Below, piece by piece: positions 10,991 through 21,919 of a DNA stretch of 64,000 bases (the first letter of the stretch is position 1; each line of letters starts with the position of its first letter). The position numbers and the translations under genes were made by a program. The DNA is from Eutreptiella sp. 'Long Island Sound 2002' (Eukaryota > Euglenozoa > Euglenophyceae > Eutreptiales > Eutreptiaceae): contig OZ038380.1 of the NCBI GenBank assembly GCA_964036045.1, forward strand, positions 126,214,899 to 126,278,898. The letters run 5' to 3'. Below the pieces are notes generated by a model. That model was not told the origin of the DNA. It was given only the letters and a program-made list of their open reading frames with translations, and searched no databases.

Positions 10991-13222
10991 CCTTGAAATC
11001 GCCATATACAATCAGAAGTAGCGTGCTATGACTACGCACTTCAGATTTGGCTCCAATTGCGAATGCATTGACAGACACAGAGATTTGTCGCTTTTCTGTC
11101 CGTTTTTTTTCTCGTTTTCTATTTTTTTGTTACCGCGTTTTCCTTTTTGTATTACTGCTGGAACAGGGGTACTTTAATGTAACCCTCTTGCCCATGCAAC
11201 CCGTGGGCTGCGGGTATCCGCCTCTCGCGGCACCGCCAACAAGTGCTGCAGCGGCAACACCAGCTGCTACGGCGCCGCCACCACCGCCACATGCAGCTGT
11301 ACAACCGGGACTGCAGCAGCCGTCGACGACGCCGTGGAGCATGCAGCCACAGGTTTCTTGCCGTGCGCACTAGTGTTTCCGTTGCGCGTGCTACGCTCTT
11401 GTTGTGTGTGCTACCCGTCTCGTTGTGCGCACTACGCAAGTCCTCTTTGCGTGTCCTTGTTAACGCCGTTTGTCTTGTTTTCCGCAGACGCTGTCCCAGC
11501 AGCTAACCTAGTTCTCCCCAACGCAGCCTTTGTGGCCCGCGCCACAGTCCCCGTTACGAGCTACCTCACAGCAGTTGTCTCCCATGCTGTTCCCCGGTGG
11601 GTCGCCGACCTTGGGCTCCCCAGTGCGCGGCAGTCTTCTAGTGGGGCAAGTGCAACAAGTGCTCTTCGCCCCACTGCCAGTGCAGCAGCAGCAAGTGTAG
11701 CAGCAGCAATTGCAGCAGCAGCAAGTGAAGGCTACGGCCCAGCAAGCCGGCAGCGCACAACAGCAGCACCAGCAGCAAGTCCAACCGAGACCGCAGCATT
11801 AGCAAGTGCAAGCACCGTTTCAGTCTCCCCCACCCGGGCCACGTGCGGGGTTCGCCTTCAGCAGCGACTTCAAGAACCGAATCTGGCCCAATCAAAACAG
11901 CACCATCTGCGCCCAAGGCCCCGACTGGGCATGGCTGAAGGATGTCACACCGGCCTACCTCTTGGAGGTGGCCTTCTACAGGTTGTGGCGCCAAAGGGCT
12001 ACGGTGCTTGCCAGGATCCCCGACGGAGCTGTGAAACCCTGCTGGCATGACGAGAGCATTACTGGCAACTGGTGCAGTCTGGCGAACCTGTTGAACCCCT
12101 CCGTGCCAACCCAAGAAGGACAAGCTGCCTGTGGACACTGCAAGGTGGAGGAGTACGAGCTGTAGTTTTCGTGCTGGGCAAGTTACGGGTGGGGTCACGT
12201 TCGGACTCACAAGCCTCCGGGTGCCACCGCAAAGACTGTCCACCACTTCTACTTCAACAGGGACCCACCGAGCTTTATCAATGCGACGAACGCGGGGGCA
12301 ATGGCCTTCAAGAACGAATGTTTGCCATGTTTGCCATGGCGCGCGCTGCCGACATTGTTGCGCGCGCTTCATTTGCCGTAGCACGCGCGATTTGACCGTT
12401 TGCGCGCGCTACGGCCCCACCGTCTGTCCTATTTTCACGTAGGTGGGCAGCTTCGAGCAGCTCCTGTGCCTGGGATCCCGCAGAGGGCCGTTGATGATCA
12501 GCGTGCCCGCAGACATTGCCGGGCAGTCCAAGCATGCGGCCGACTGGCTTGACGGACGGAAGGAGCAAGGCCCCTCCCCGGTGCTGGCCCGGGCTAAGCG
12601 GCAGATGGAGGAGCTAGAGGTGGACTGGGCCGTTGCAAGAAGCGAAGCGGTTGAAGGCACAAGAGCAGCACTTGAAGTTCATGGCACAGCAGGCAGACGA
12701 GGATCCTGGACCGGAGGGGTCGGAGCACCACAACCCTGAGGAAATCTCGTCCGAGGACGACCCCGGCGACGACGTCCAATCGAAGCCCAAGGCGCTCAAG
12801 GGTCCACCACGTTTTGCGGTGGCGGGGCCCGCGAGAGGCGGTGTGAAGACGATCAGCGCAAAAGAGACGAGGACCGAGGCGAACCGCATGGGTGCTGCGT
12901 ATCAAAACAATTTGGTTCCCACGCAGCAGACCCTCGAGGACATGTACCTGCACACCGCAAGGGTACGGTACCATTACCGGAATTGTTTGGAGATGGGTGG
13001 ACCGATCGTCAAGAAGAAAGGCGAGGCTGGCCGGACGGAGGCAAGGGATTTGCGGGAGACCCTCGGTTACGCCCTGCGTTGCGCCGTGAAGTGTTCGCAA
13101 CCCGTCGCAATGGATTACCTCGGAGTCCGCGCGCAGTATGCACCAGGGGCGGGGACGGCAAGGACCAAGCTTATGCAGAGATACCGGCTCACCGCCGCTG
13201 AGGCAGATGCATTGGCAGGTAT

Positions 13223-13420
13223 TTCTGCTTTGCGACCGTATCCTCACGTATCCACGGCCGTATCCGTAGACACTCCGTCGTATCCTCGCTGAATTCCACC
13301 GTATCCTGGGCCGTAGCCGCAGACAGTTTGTCGTATCCTCGCTGAATTCTACCGTATCCTCGGCCGTAGCCAAGACACTTTATCGTATCCCCGCTGAATC
13401 TCACCACATTTGTATCCACA
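13223..13420 (+). other. Gene P intron with GTATCCTCG word repeats
   Basis: GT at 13223 and CCACAG at 13420 flank five diverged copies of a unit around CCGTATCCTCG. The reverse complement of this word (CGAGGATACGG type) forms the clusters that flank the piggyBac transposase downstream. Confidence 0.6.
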
Positions 13421-14434
13421 GATGACAAAGAGAGGGATATTGCCGGCTTTCCTACGTGCATGGATGTCCCGGAGGATGACGAGGGCAAGCCGCCTGCTTC
13501 GTTCATTGGATCCGAGAGGGTATCCCACCAGCACCGCGGTCGGAACCTCTTCGGGCATCACGATCCGCTGCGGCGGTGGAGCCGGTGTTGCCAAAGGGGG
13601 AGTTGGAGTTGTACGAGGGCTTCTCGGACCTGTCGGCAATGCGGGCTGAACGCCGTGGGCCGCGTTCATTGCATCTGAGGACGCAGGACCTCGTCGATCT
13701 GCCGGTGAACGAGCTGAGCGACAAGTACGTCCAGGCCATGAAGCACGTGCGGGTGATGGCTAGTATGCTTACCGGCATCCACAACGTCGACGAGTTGCCC
13801 GTGGCAGGGAGTTACCGCTTGGTGTCGGAGGCGGATTGGGATCGACGATGCCGATCGCAGCAGAAGGCGAAGCGCAAGGTGCGGACACTGCGCGCGCAAC
13901 TGGGGCAGGATCTGGAGGAAGACTAGTTCTCAACGACAAGCTCGAGCGACAGTATGGCAAGTGAAGGCACGCGGGTGGCCGACCGGGAGCGCCGCAAGAA
14001 GAGGAGCAAAGCCAAAAGGCAGCGTCTTGCCACGGAGCAGGCTATGAAGGACGAAGCCCAGCGGGAGAAGATTCAGGAGCTGCATCGGAAGCTGGAGGAG
14101 TTGGAGAAGGAGAGGGCGGCAGTGCCAGTAGCAGGTGGCCCCGAGCATGCAGCAACGACGGACGTGGCACCGCAGGTGGCCGCACCTGTGGTGGCCACAC
14201 CGTTGGAAGCGGTGGCTCTGGAGGAGGCAGACGGGGAAGCCGAGGCCGCAGCAGCGCCGTTGGGGCACCCAGAGGCGCCGGAGATGCACCAGGACCCGGT
14301 GGTGGCAGGCGAGACGCAGGAGGAGCCCACACCCCACCTCTTCCAAGGTGCTGATGTCGCTGAAGATGAGCCGTTCCACACGGTATGTCATGGCTCAGGG
14401 TCCGGGGCTACGCACATTCTGTCTGCGGCTACGG

Positions 14435-14692
14435 GTGAGGTTACGCTTACGGTTGTCGGGGATACGGATAGCTGTCTGCGGATACGGCAGGGGATGCGGT
14501 AGTGTTGCTCCGAGGTTACATCAACTTGTTTGCGGCTGCGGTCCAGGATACGATGCATTGCATCCGGGAGTTTCCGGGGATACGGATAGTTGTCTGCGGA
14601 TACGGCAGGGGATACGGTAGTGTTGCTCCGAGGTTGCGCAAACCTGTTTGCTTTGAATGCCATTACAGCGTCTCATGCTTGTCTCTCAGATC
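14435..14692. repeat. CGGATACGG word cluster in gene P 3' region
   Basis: This is a direct duplication of about 120 bases containing TGCGGATACGGCAGGGGAT (about 14475-14513 and 14590-14640). It probably lies in the last intron, since CTCTCAG at 14690 precedes a conserved-looking final exon (ATCATGCATGACCTGG and onwards). Confidence 0.7.
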
Positions 14693-15008
14693 ATGCATGA
14701 CCTGGACGAGAGGTGACGACGACCAGTGTCCAAGGAGGGAGGCCAAGCCGTAACATTTGCCTATGGTGGACGTTCCCACGTGCTTGGATGGTCCACAATT
14801 TTCCAAGGTGGACAGTATTTTTATACTATGGACATTGTCCGGCGGTATTGGCGGCGGGGGTCCCTGGATGTGCCTGCCCCATTCTTTGTACATGCACATG
14901 ACTTCCCAGGAGCCGCTTTCTCTGACAGTGGGGAGGATGGTGCTTCTTCGACGCATTTTAGTAGTGGCGACGACTGAATGGTTCTGTCCACTCTGCCCAC
15001 TCCCACTT

Positions 15009-15504
15009 TGTAACTACGAAGCCAACCCCAGATACTGTACATTTGCCAACTCTTGGTCAACTCCATGTCGAGAGCATTCAACTTGCTTGTACTTGTGCAC
15101 TGTGTTGTTGCTATGCCTTGTGCATGAAACGTGAGGAACTATCTATATTTTACAGCTTATGGTTGCGTTGCTTTGTTGTTATGTTGCAATATGTCGATTT
15201 TTTGGGTCGAAGCCAACTTTTTGGAAGCCAAGTCAAATTTTTTTCACAAGTTGGCGCGCCAACTTGCGAATTTGCGCGAGCCAAGGCCCGGGAAGCCAAC
15301 TTTGGGACTTTTTCACCGTGTAGGAGTGTTTTGAGCACGAGAAGGGCATGAAACCCGGGGTTTTTCAGGGTAAAAAGTTTCCATTTACACCAAAAAGGAG
15401 GAAAAAATCCCTAGGTAGCCAGTGTAACAACATAACAGACACCCGCCATGATTTCGCTGCATTCCGAAGCAAGTTGGCGAATGTCTGTTGGCTTCGTAGT
15501 TACA
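15009..15504. mobile_element. T1-derived miniature element
   Basis: This 496-bp element has full T1 termini (TGTAACTACGAAGCCAA and its inverse) and a 2-bp flanking repeat TT on each side (15007-15008, 15505-15506). It contains the T1 left 230 bases fused to the T1 right 260 bases, with one GGCGCGCC palindrome left. It is an internal-deletion derivative with no coding content, inserted downstream of gene P. Confidence 0.92.
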
Positions 15505-15751
15505 TTTTCATGCACGCCAGTACACACACAGTCCAGCGTCCACTGTTTTTTGGCCACGGGGCTCGCTGGATCTGCCTCTGACGGGATGTTTACCTGTGCA
15601 TAAGTTTCTACAGGGAGGCCTGTGTTTGATGCCAGAACGTTAGCAGTGGCTCCGACCGAGCGGAGGACTGATTCAAATTGTTTGGGAGCACGAATTCACT
15701 GTGCATGTGCTTTGCAATGAGTCCTTGTTGGCCTTCTCCTCCATTTGTGAC

Positions 15752-15912
15752 CCGGGGTTACATCAAACCGTCTGCGGCTACGGGTGAGGATACGATAGGC
15801 AGTGTCCAAGGTTACATAGATCCGTCTGCGGATACGGTAGAGGATACGATAGGCAACGTCCGAGGTTACGTAGAACCGTCTGCGGATACGGGCCAGGTTA
15901 CGATTGCTAGCA
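15752..15912. repeat. CGGATACGG word cluster upstream of piggyBac transposase
   Basis: Four units of about 42 bases contain GGTTACATnnAnCCGTCTGCGG and GGATACG. They differ in detail from unit to unit and stop 60 bases before the transposase start. Confidence 0.85.
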
Positions 15913-15973
15913 GGGTTCCAGCCTAGTCACTAGGGCCACATGTACGTTTCATGGTTTGAATAGGTACCCCACT

Positions 15974-17319
15974 ATGGAATTCAAACCTCGGGAGGTCTTA
16001 GACTCGGAGAAGGCGGCAGACCTCTTCTCAGACTACGAAGCCGGATACCCGCGGAAGGACTACAACACCCTGTAGGAGATCTCGTCCGATGTCATGTCCC
16101 CCTTCATCGACCTTCTTAGCAAGAAGGCAAGGGTGGCCGGTATTACCCATGGAGTGAAGGGAACCGTGGTCCGCTTCTTACTATTCAGAGTCCTCCTGGG
16201 CATGATCCAACCACGCCAAATTGACGACGTCTGAGTACCCAAGGCGTTGTTGTACAACGCGGGGCTTAGCCAGCTCCTCACACGCCGCGAGTATTACCGC
16301 CTGAATCGAGTACTAGGGCCTGATGTGACGCTTCTTATTGAGCGTTGTAATGAGGTTTGGGGCAGCCTAGGGAGGCTGGGGGTTGTCGCCAGTGGCGACG
16401 AAACCGTAGTCCCCCATAAGGGGGTTCGAGCGGGGCCTTTGCGGCAATTTATACCGCGAAAGCCCCACTCGACCAGAGTCAAACTTTACGTTTCGGCTGA
16501 TGCGGTTGAGCCATACGTTACCAACGTATATCTATACGTTGGTGTGCGTGGTCAACTACGGCGTGCTTCCACTGTCCAAGGCAACATGAACGCGCGCCAG
16601 ATCGTAAAAAACTGGGCCGATGTCCTGCCCGAAGGCACCATTTTGGTTGCCGATAATTTTTTTGGCAGTCACGAAGCTGCCAAGGGTTTGGCTGCCCGAG
16701 AAACCCCCTTCTTAATGTTATGCAAACGCGATGAGCGCGGTGTAAGTGAGGCGGGGGAAGTACTTGAGGAGGGTGGCTTGGCCACCGCCAAAGTGTCCAC
16801 TGCCAACTACACATAGCAGGTCTATAAAAATCCCCGGGTCGGCCACAAACCGCCTCGGGTTGTGCCACTACTGTCAAATTGTGGGTTTCCGCAAGAGCTG
16901 CTGGTACACAAAAAATGCGGTATGAAATGCCAGCGATTATCGGTTGTTGCCGTGCCTTGGCAGGCGGAGTCGATACCGCAAGTCAACTTGCTTTGCAACA
17001 CCCTGAAACAAGTAGATTTCGGAAATGGAGCGCTGCTGTGCGCTCATTCCTCATGCACTATGCTATGGTGAACATTTTTACGATGGCGAAGTGTTCTAAA
17101 CTAGTCAGGCCGGGGACAACCATGTGGGAGTTCCAATGGGACCTCTTGACCACATTGATTGACATTGAAGTTCCTGAAACCCCCCAGGCTGTACATGTCC
17201 CCGTGCAAGCGAATCGAGCAGCCTGTGTTCATTGTGGGAAACGTTGTGCCGCACAGTGTGCCGCGTGCCGACAAAATCTGCATGTACGATGCTTCGCACA
17301 ATGGCATTTGAGCCAATAA
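15974..17319 (+). pseudogene. piggyBac transposase
   Basis: This is a DDE transposase of the piggyBac family. The first catalytic Asp lies in ASGDETVVPHKG (about 16394), the second in LVADNFFGSHEA (about 16645), and the family-typical GGVD is at about 16966, followed by RKWSAAVRSFLMHYAMVN. The C-terminal cysteine-rich zinc-binding tail is CVHCGKRCAAQCAAC...HVRCFAQWH. Length is near family norm (about 445 codons). Stops are TAG at 16073 and 16814 and TGA at 16232, and one frameshift lies near 16870-16900, so the copy is broken. CGGATACGG-type repeats flank it on both sides, presumably as transposase sites. Confidence 0.88.
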
Positions 17320-17321
17320 TG

Positions 17322-17500
17322 TTGTCGGCTACGCATTGTTGTCTGCGGCTTCGGTTGGGGATACACAAAATGAGGGCAATTGGTGATCCCGGGGTTACAA
17401 CATGTTGTCTGCGGATACGGTTGAGGTTACAAAATTTGGTGCCCGAGGTTACATAAAAGTGTCTGCGGCTACGGCCGAGGTTACACCCCGAATACTGAAC
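17322..17500. repeat. Word cluster downstream of piggyBac transposase
   Basis: Several TTGTCTGCGG(A/C)TACGG units followed by GAGGTTACA mirror the cluster at 15752-15912. They probably mark the 3' subterminal region of the element. I could not identify the exact terminus near 17545. Confidence 0.8.
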
Positions 17501-17874
17501 TGTATCCTCGCCAAAAACAAAAAAATGTCCGTTTCTCAATGTAGTTAACAGACAAAAAAGGCGTAGCCTCGAGGCTGGGCCAAAAAACGGTGTCTCCTCA
17601 GATAAAGGAATATCATTCTCTTGCTTTGTTTCTTCTCAAAAGGTGCTTTGCTGTGCAAGGGGGACCCACACCAGACATTTGGGTGGTCCATACAAGCTGG
17701 ATCGACTTGGTACTCCGGCGTTGGCTAGACAACCCGTTTTTTACCAAAAAAAAACGGGCCTGTTTTCACTCGAAAAAAAAAAAGGGATAATAGCCCATTT
17801 TCAGCGTGTAACGGAAGGTGAGGGACGAGAGTGGACCAACCTTGAGGCGTGCATGCCTTTGTACAATAGTCATA
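17501..17874. other. Unassigned flank between piggyBac and T5
   Basis: There is A-rich and poly-A/T sequence with no supported gene. A few short open frames lack homology to anything else in the window. Confidence 0.4.
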
Positions 17875-18078
17875 TGGTGAGCATAACCTGGCATACCAGA
17901 AATGCCTAGGAGAAAACGGGTAAAAAAGGGGGTTTTGGGAGAAAGGGGTATGTGGCATGTACAGGTGGCTACTAATGTACAATGCACAATGCATGCATAG
18001 GTGAGTTGGGGAATACCTCTAGTTTACCAGCTATGATGATGAATGTTGTGTTTGAAACTACCCCATTTTGGGCTCTTG

Positions 18079-18182
18079 GGGTATACGGCCGTATACTCAA
18101 GGCTCCAATACCTCCGTATACGGCCGTATACTCCCAAGTATACGGCCGTATATTGGGAGTATACGGCCGTATACTGGGAGTA
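18079..18182. repeat. T5 word cluster 1 (TATACGGCCGTATA)
   Basis: Four spaced copies of the 14-bp palindrome lie in the 5' region of T5-X. The same segment recurs in T5-Y at 44467-44537 and 58797-58812. Confidence 0.92.
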
Positions 18183-18235
18183 TTTGTTTGCACCATATGT
18201 GGAACGCCTACGATCCGCCCCATTTTGTTCACATG

Positions 18236-18432
18236 TATGTGTACGCGTTATCGTACGCACTGATTTTGTAACGCGCACGACCCAGCGAACTAGCGCGTAC
18301 GCGTTGCGATCTGAGTGCGTACGCGTTGTGATCTGAGTGCGTACGCGCTGGTATTTTGGCGCGTACGCTTTGGTATTTTAGCGCGTACGCACTCCCATTG
18401 CAACGCATGCGCGCTGCCTATGGTGCCCGTAC
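18236..18432. repeat. T4 word cluster 1 (GCGTACGCG)
   Basis: About eight spaced copies of GCGTACGCG or close variants occur, in the 5' subterminal region ahead of gene A. Confidence 0.88.
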
Positions 18433-18540
18433 GCTGTCTGCAGTACTGGTGGTTGAATTGCGCTCCTTTTGACGTGACAAAGAAAAACTTTTACTTTGCT
18501 TCATGTCTGTTTTCCTTTCCTTAGTGCTTTTCTGCACGAC

Positions 18541-20166
18541 ATGCCCGGGAAGAAAAAACCGGCAAAGAAGAAGGTGGCGAGGAAAGGCTCCGGGCCCGCC
18601 GCCTAAGCCGGGGCCGTGGCAAAGAGGGCGCCGAGGACAAGTGTGGGTCAAGACGTGGTGGTGGGAGACGAGGATTTGGAGGAGGAGGAGGAGGAGGAGG
18701 ATGAGTCGGTGGCCGGAGGCAATAGGCCTGCCGAGATTGTGAAGCGCGCCTTGGAGGTCGGGGAGTTGGAGGAGGATGAAACGGTGGAGCGTTGCTTCAC
18801 CGACACTCGTGAGGCAGGAGATCTTGCACACGGTGTTCATGGTGTTGTTGTCGTTCGTTTAACGTTGGGTGAGGAAGACATTAAGGGTCTTCTGGAATTG
18901 CCCAGTTCATGGCAAGATCTTTTGCTTTTGGATGTGAATGCGCAAGCACTAGGTGTTATTGCTGTTGTTGATAGTCGTTCCGTTCTTGCATGGCCCAACG
19001 CCGATGCACTACCCCACACCCTTCTCGTTGCTCCTTTGTTCGAGTTTGTGGGTTGTGCATCGGAGGAATGGAATGAGCATGGCCCCATTCAATGCGTGCC
19101 CCCACCCCTTTCGGTAAAATACCACCCTGATTGCTCAACGCCATATGTATATGCAACCGCAGCAGAAGTTTTTGCAATGGGTTACGGTGCACCCACACCA
19201 TTTTTTTGTGATATGCCGTTGCCCTCAAACGAGTTGCTTCCCGACGCACCCGTTGAAAATGTGGATGGGTTTGCACATGCCGGTTACTTCATTCAACGGC
19301 ATTCGTTTAATGCCGTTATTGGCGAAGCAATTTGAAACGTTGACATTGCCCCCCGGGATTGGGAGGTTATTACGTTGGAAGATGACACTTATGCAAGTGC
19401 CAACGTGATTCGGAAGCAAACAAAACGGTCGTCGAAATGGTTGCCCGAGGAGTTGCGCACGCAAGTGTTGGGTGTGGTGACGCGCATTGAGGGTGTTGAG
19501 TGGAATGCGTTGAAACCCGTGGATCTGAAATTGCTACATTGTACCCCATGCGACCCATGGGATGGGTATCAGTTGGTCCATTCGGATCACAACCTTATGG
19601 GTCCACCTTGGATGAAGGATTGCATCCAAGTCTTTATTCCCTTGGACAATGTTCCTCCCGAGTGTGCTTTGCAAGTCGGTGTGGGTTCACATCAGGTTGG
19701 GCAACATGAGTCCAATCGTTGCGATGTGTGTTCCATGGAATAGGGTGACATCCTTCTTTTAAAAGGTTGCACCTTTCATCGCGGGGCGGCTGGTGGGGAA
19801 AAGGGGCTCTACACTTTGTTCATCCCGTTTGTCCCTTTGGAGCATGTTGCCACCATGTCAAAGGTGCATCTTGCTCGCCAATTGTATGCCCTTCCTCCTA
19901 TGGTTCAATTTCTGAAAGATGCCAAAGGTGTTCCTATCCCTTGGGAATCTTTTACCCATTTTTCGGCTCCGTTGCTTGTTTGGCGACGGCAAGCTGTCCC
20001 CTATTGTGGTGACGTTGTGATTTTGGGCCATGGTGTGCAAGGTGCAACTTTCTTTTTCAATTGCCCCCGAGGCCCCGAGGAGCCACCATGTTCCTTGGCT
20101 TGGTTTCACCGTTGGTACCTCCCCAAGCCGAGTTCTGACGGCTGGACACGGTTTACGGTTGAGAAA
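18541..20166 (+). pseudogene. T4 gene A exon block 1, PhyH-like dioxygenase
   Basis: It starts MPGKKKPAKKK, like T3 gene A (MPGKNSKAK), then a long acidic run (18674-18720). The catalytic core reads QLVHSDHNLMG (H-x-D near 19579), a segment CALQVGVGSHQVG typical of phytanoyl-CoA dioxygenases, GDILLLKGCTFHRGAAGG (distal His near 19777) and GLYTLFIPFVP. This is the best preserved dioxygenase core in the window. Interruptions, all in one frame: TAA 18604, TGA 19336 and TAG 19741. There are no frameshifts over 540 codons. It probably splices to 24896. An Fe(II)/2-oxoglutarate oxygenase is predicted; the substrate is unknown. Confidence 0.75.
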
Positions 20167-20177
20167 GGTTCGTTGGT

Positions 20178-20345
20178 GTAACGCGTTGACCTGCCGACAC
20201 GTACGCGTCGGCCACACAGATCGTACGTGTTGGGGTAGCAACACGTACGCGTTGCCTGAGCGATTCGTACGCGTTGGCGTACCAGCACGTACGTGTTGCC
20301 CAAGTAGATCGTACGCGCTAATGTACCAACGCGTACGTGTTGCGT
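20178..20345. repeat. T4 word cluster 2, in the gene A intron
   Basis: Eight or nine GTACGCGTTG / ACACGTACGCGT-type words follow the end of the dioxygenase coding region. The intron also received T1-II. Confidence 0.85.
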
Positions 20346-20531
20346 GCGCTGCCCACATGTAACTACGAAGCCAACCCCAGATACTGTACATTCGCCAACT
20401 CCTTGGTAACTCCATGTCGAGAGCATTCAACTTGCTTGTACTTGTGCATTGTGTTGTTGCTACGCCTTGTGCATGAAACGTGAGGAACTATCTATATTTT
20501 ACAGCTTATGGTTGCGTTGCTTTGTTGTTAT

Positions 20532-21655
20532 ATCCGGGGCATGGGCCCAAGGATATCCGCAGATATCCGGGGCATATGACCCGGGATTTGGCAGCGGTGA
20601 TATCCAGGGTCATATGCCCGAGATATATGCTGATACCCCTGGGGCACGTACCAAATCATCAAATTTGTAGATGAATCACCGCGAACAACAGAATCACCGA
20701 GGTCTGTGACCAATCAATGAAACCGCCTTTCCGAGGCAGTTCCAATGAGCCAAGGAAGAGAAGGCCTCTACTAGTGCCACTTTGTCACCAAAGCGTGAGG
20801 TCGTGTGTGTTAGCCTCAGTTGAGTCAAAGTAGAGAAGAAACGGAAGGATAGGACACCGTCTCCATCCTCCCCGAAGATCGTCATTGATCTAACAGCGGA
20901 GGAGGAGTATGCCACCTTCCCTCTCACACAATTGAGTGAGAAAGAACCTTCTATATATGTGCTCAATGAGAAAGAGAGCATTGTATATGAACGTGAGATG
21001 TACCGTTCTCGTGCATGCGATGCCCCAGCAACACTTGCCAAGGCCCCAGTAAGTCAAGATTTGTCCAGTATTCCATCTCCTTTTGCCCGGGCTGCATTTG
21101 AAGAGCAACACAAAAAAAAAGGTGAAAAAGGAAGTGCAGGTGAAAAAGGAAATGCTACGTTACCGTTGTGATTATGCCATTAAGAAGAATGCAGTTGGTG
21201 TCCAATGATCGTGTGACATTTGCCATGCTGTGTTCCATATGTCTTGTGCCAAGCTCAGGTTTCCTCCGAAGTTTGGTTCGTGGGCCTGGGAGTTTTGTGT
21301 CAGAGACATGATTGGCTCCCAATAGACCATCAATATGTGCCTATATTCCATGTTTGTAGAGAGCTTACTTGTAGCACCATGAGAGAAAGTGTGTCTCGCA
21401 TTTGTTCCACTTGAAGTGTTGAGGCATCAAGGGCGAGGGAACTGTTACGCGCAAGGATCCCGGGTCATATGTCCTGGATATCTGCGGATATCCTCGGGCC
21501 CTAATGCCCCGGATATAAGAATTGGGCCTAATGACCCGGATATCTGCGTTGTATCCCAGGGCATATGCCCCGGATATCGACCGTAGGGGAATATCCGGGG
21601 CATATGCCCCGGGATACAGCGCAGATATCCGGGTCATAGGCCCAATTTTTGTATA
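20532..21655. mobile_element. 1.1-kb element with GGATATCCGGGGCAT words
   Basis: The flanks join to the T1 consensus (TTTGTTGTTAT then GTTGCAATATG, as at 28366-28381), with AT repeated on each side. Clusters of GGCATATGCCCCGGATATC-type palindromic words lie at both ends (20532-20660 and 21460-21645). The middle encodes fragments of a degraded protein. It is probably a shortened member of a DNA transposon family not otherwise present here. Confidence 0.75.
20832..21345 (+). pseudogene. Fragment with acidic motif and PHD-like Cys cluster
   Basis: A frame at 20832-21171 reads IVIDLTAEEEYATF, a hydrophobic-acidic motif resembling SUMO-interacting sequences, then Lys-rich sequence. From 21180 another frame gives SCDICHAVFHMSCAKL and FCVRD, a Cys-x2-Cys ... 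His ... Cys pattern like a PHD or similar zinc finger. A TGA separates it from upstream sequence. There is too little to define a family; it may be part of a transposase or a captured chromatin-reader gene. Confidence 0.4.
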
Positions 21656-21712
21656 ATGTTGCAATATGTGGGTTTTTTGGGTCGAAGCCAGCTTTTTGGA
21701 AGCCAAGTCAAA

Positions 21713-21825
21713 GTTGGCGCGCCAACTTGGCACTTGGCGCGTGCCAACTGCAAAGTTGGCGCACCAACTTGGCGCGCCAACTCTTGAGTTGGCGCGCGCC
21801 AAGTCCGGTTTTGGCGCGCGCCAAC
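21713..21825. repeat. T1 word cluster 1 of copy II
   Basis: Six TTGGCGCGC(GC)CAA palindromes lie just before the gene A start, matching the position in copy III. Confidence 0.92.
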
Positions 21826-21919
21826 TTCCCCATTCTTCCTTTTTGTTTGCACCCCGTGCCCCTTAGACCCTTCATGCATTCCCTTTGCCTTCTAGGCATC
21901 TCACCGCTTTATTCTTCTG

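Larger units (their letters stand above)
11194..14977 (+). pseudogene. Gene P copy 1, piggyBac-associated accessory protein
   Basis: This is a multi-exon gene. A Pro/Ala/Gln-rich first part (11194-11352) is followed by an intron to 11487 and a long Gln-rich exon with in-frame TAGs at 11507, 11698, 11801 and 12163. The reading continues in the same frame each time. An intron with TAGCGCGC words ends near 12442. Next come a helical, acidic region (12443-13222, with frameshifts), an intron 13223-13420, and a Lys/Arg/Glu-rich coiled coil (13954-14110). Segments GAAYQNN...TLEDMY and SYRLVSEADWDRR match gene P copy 2 (61190-63944), supporting a real family. It may be a structural or DNA-binding partner of the piggyBac transposase 1 kb downstream; the function is unknown. 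Confidence 0.55.
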
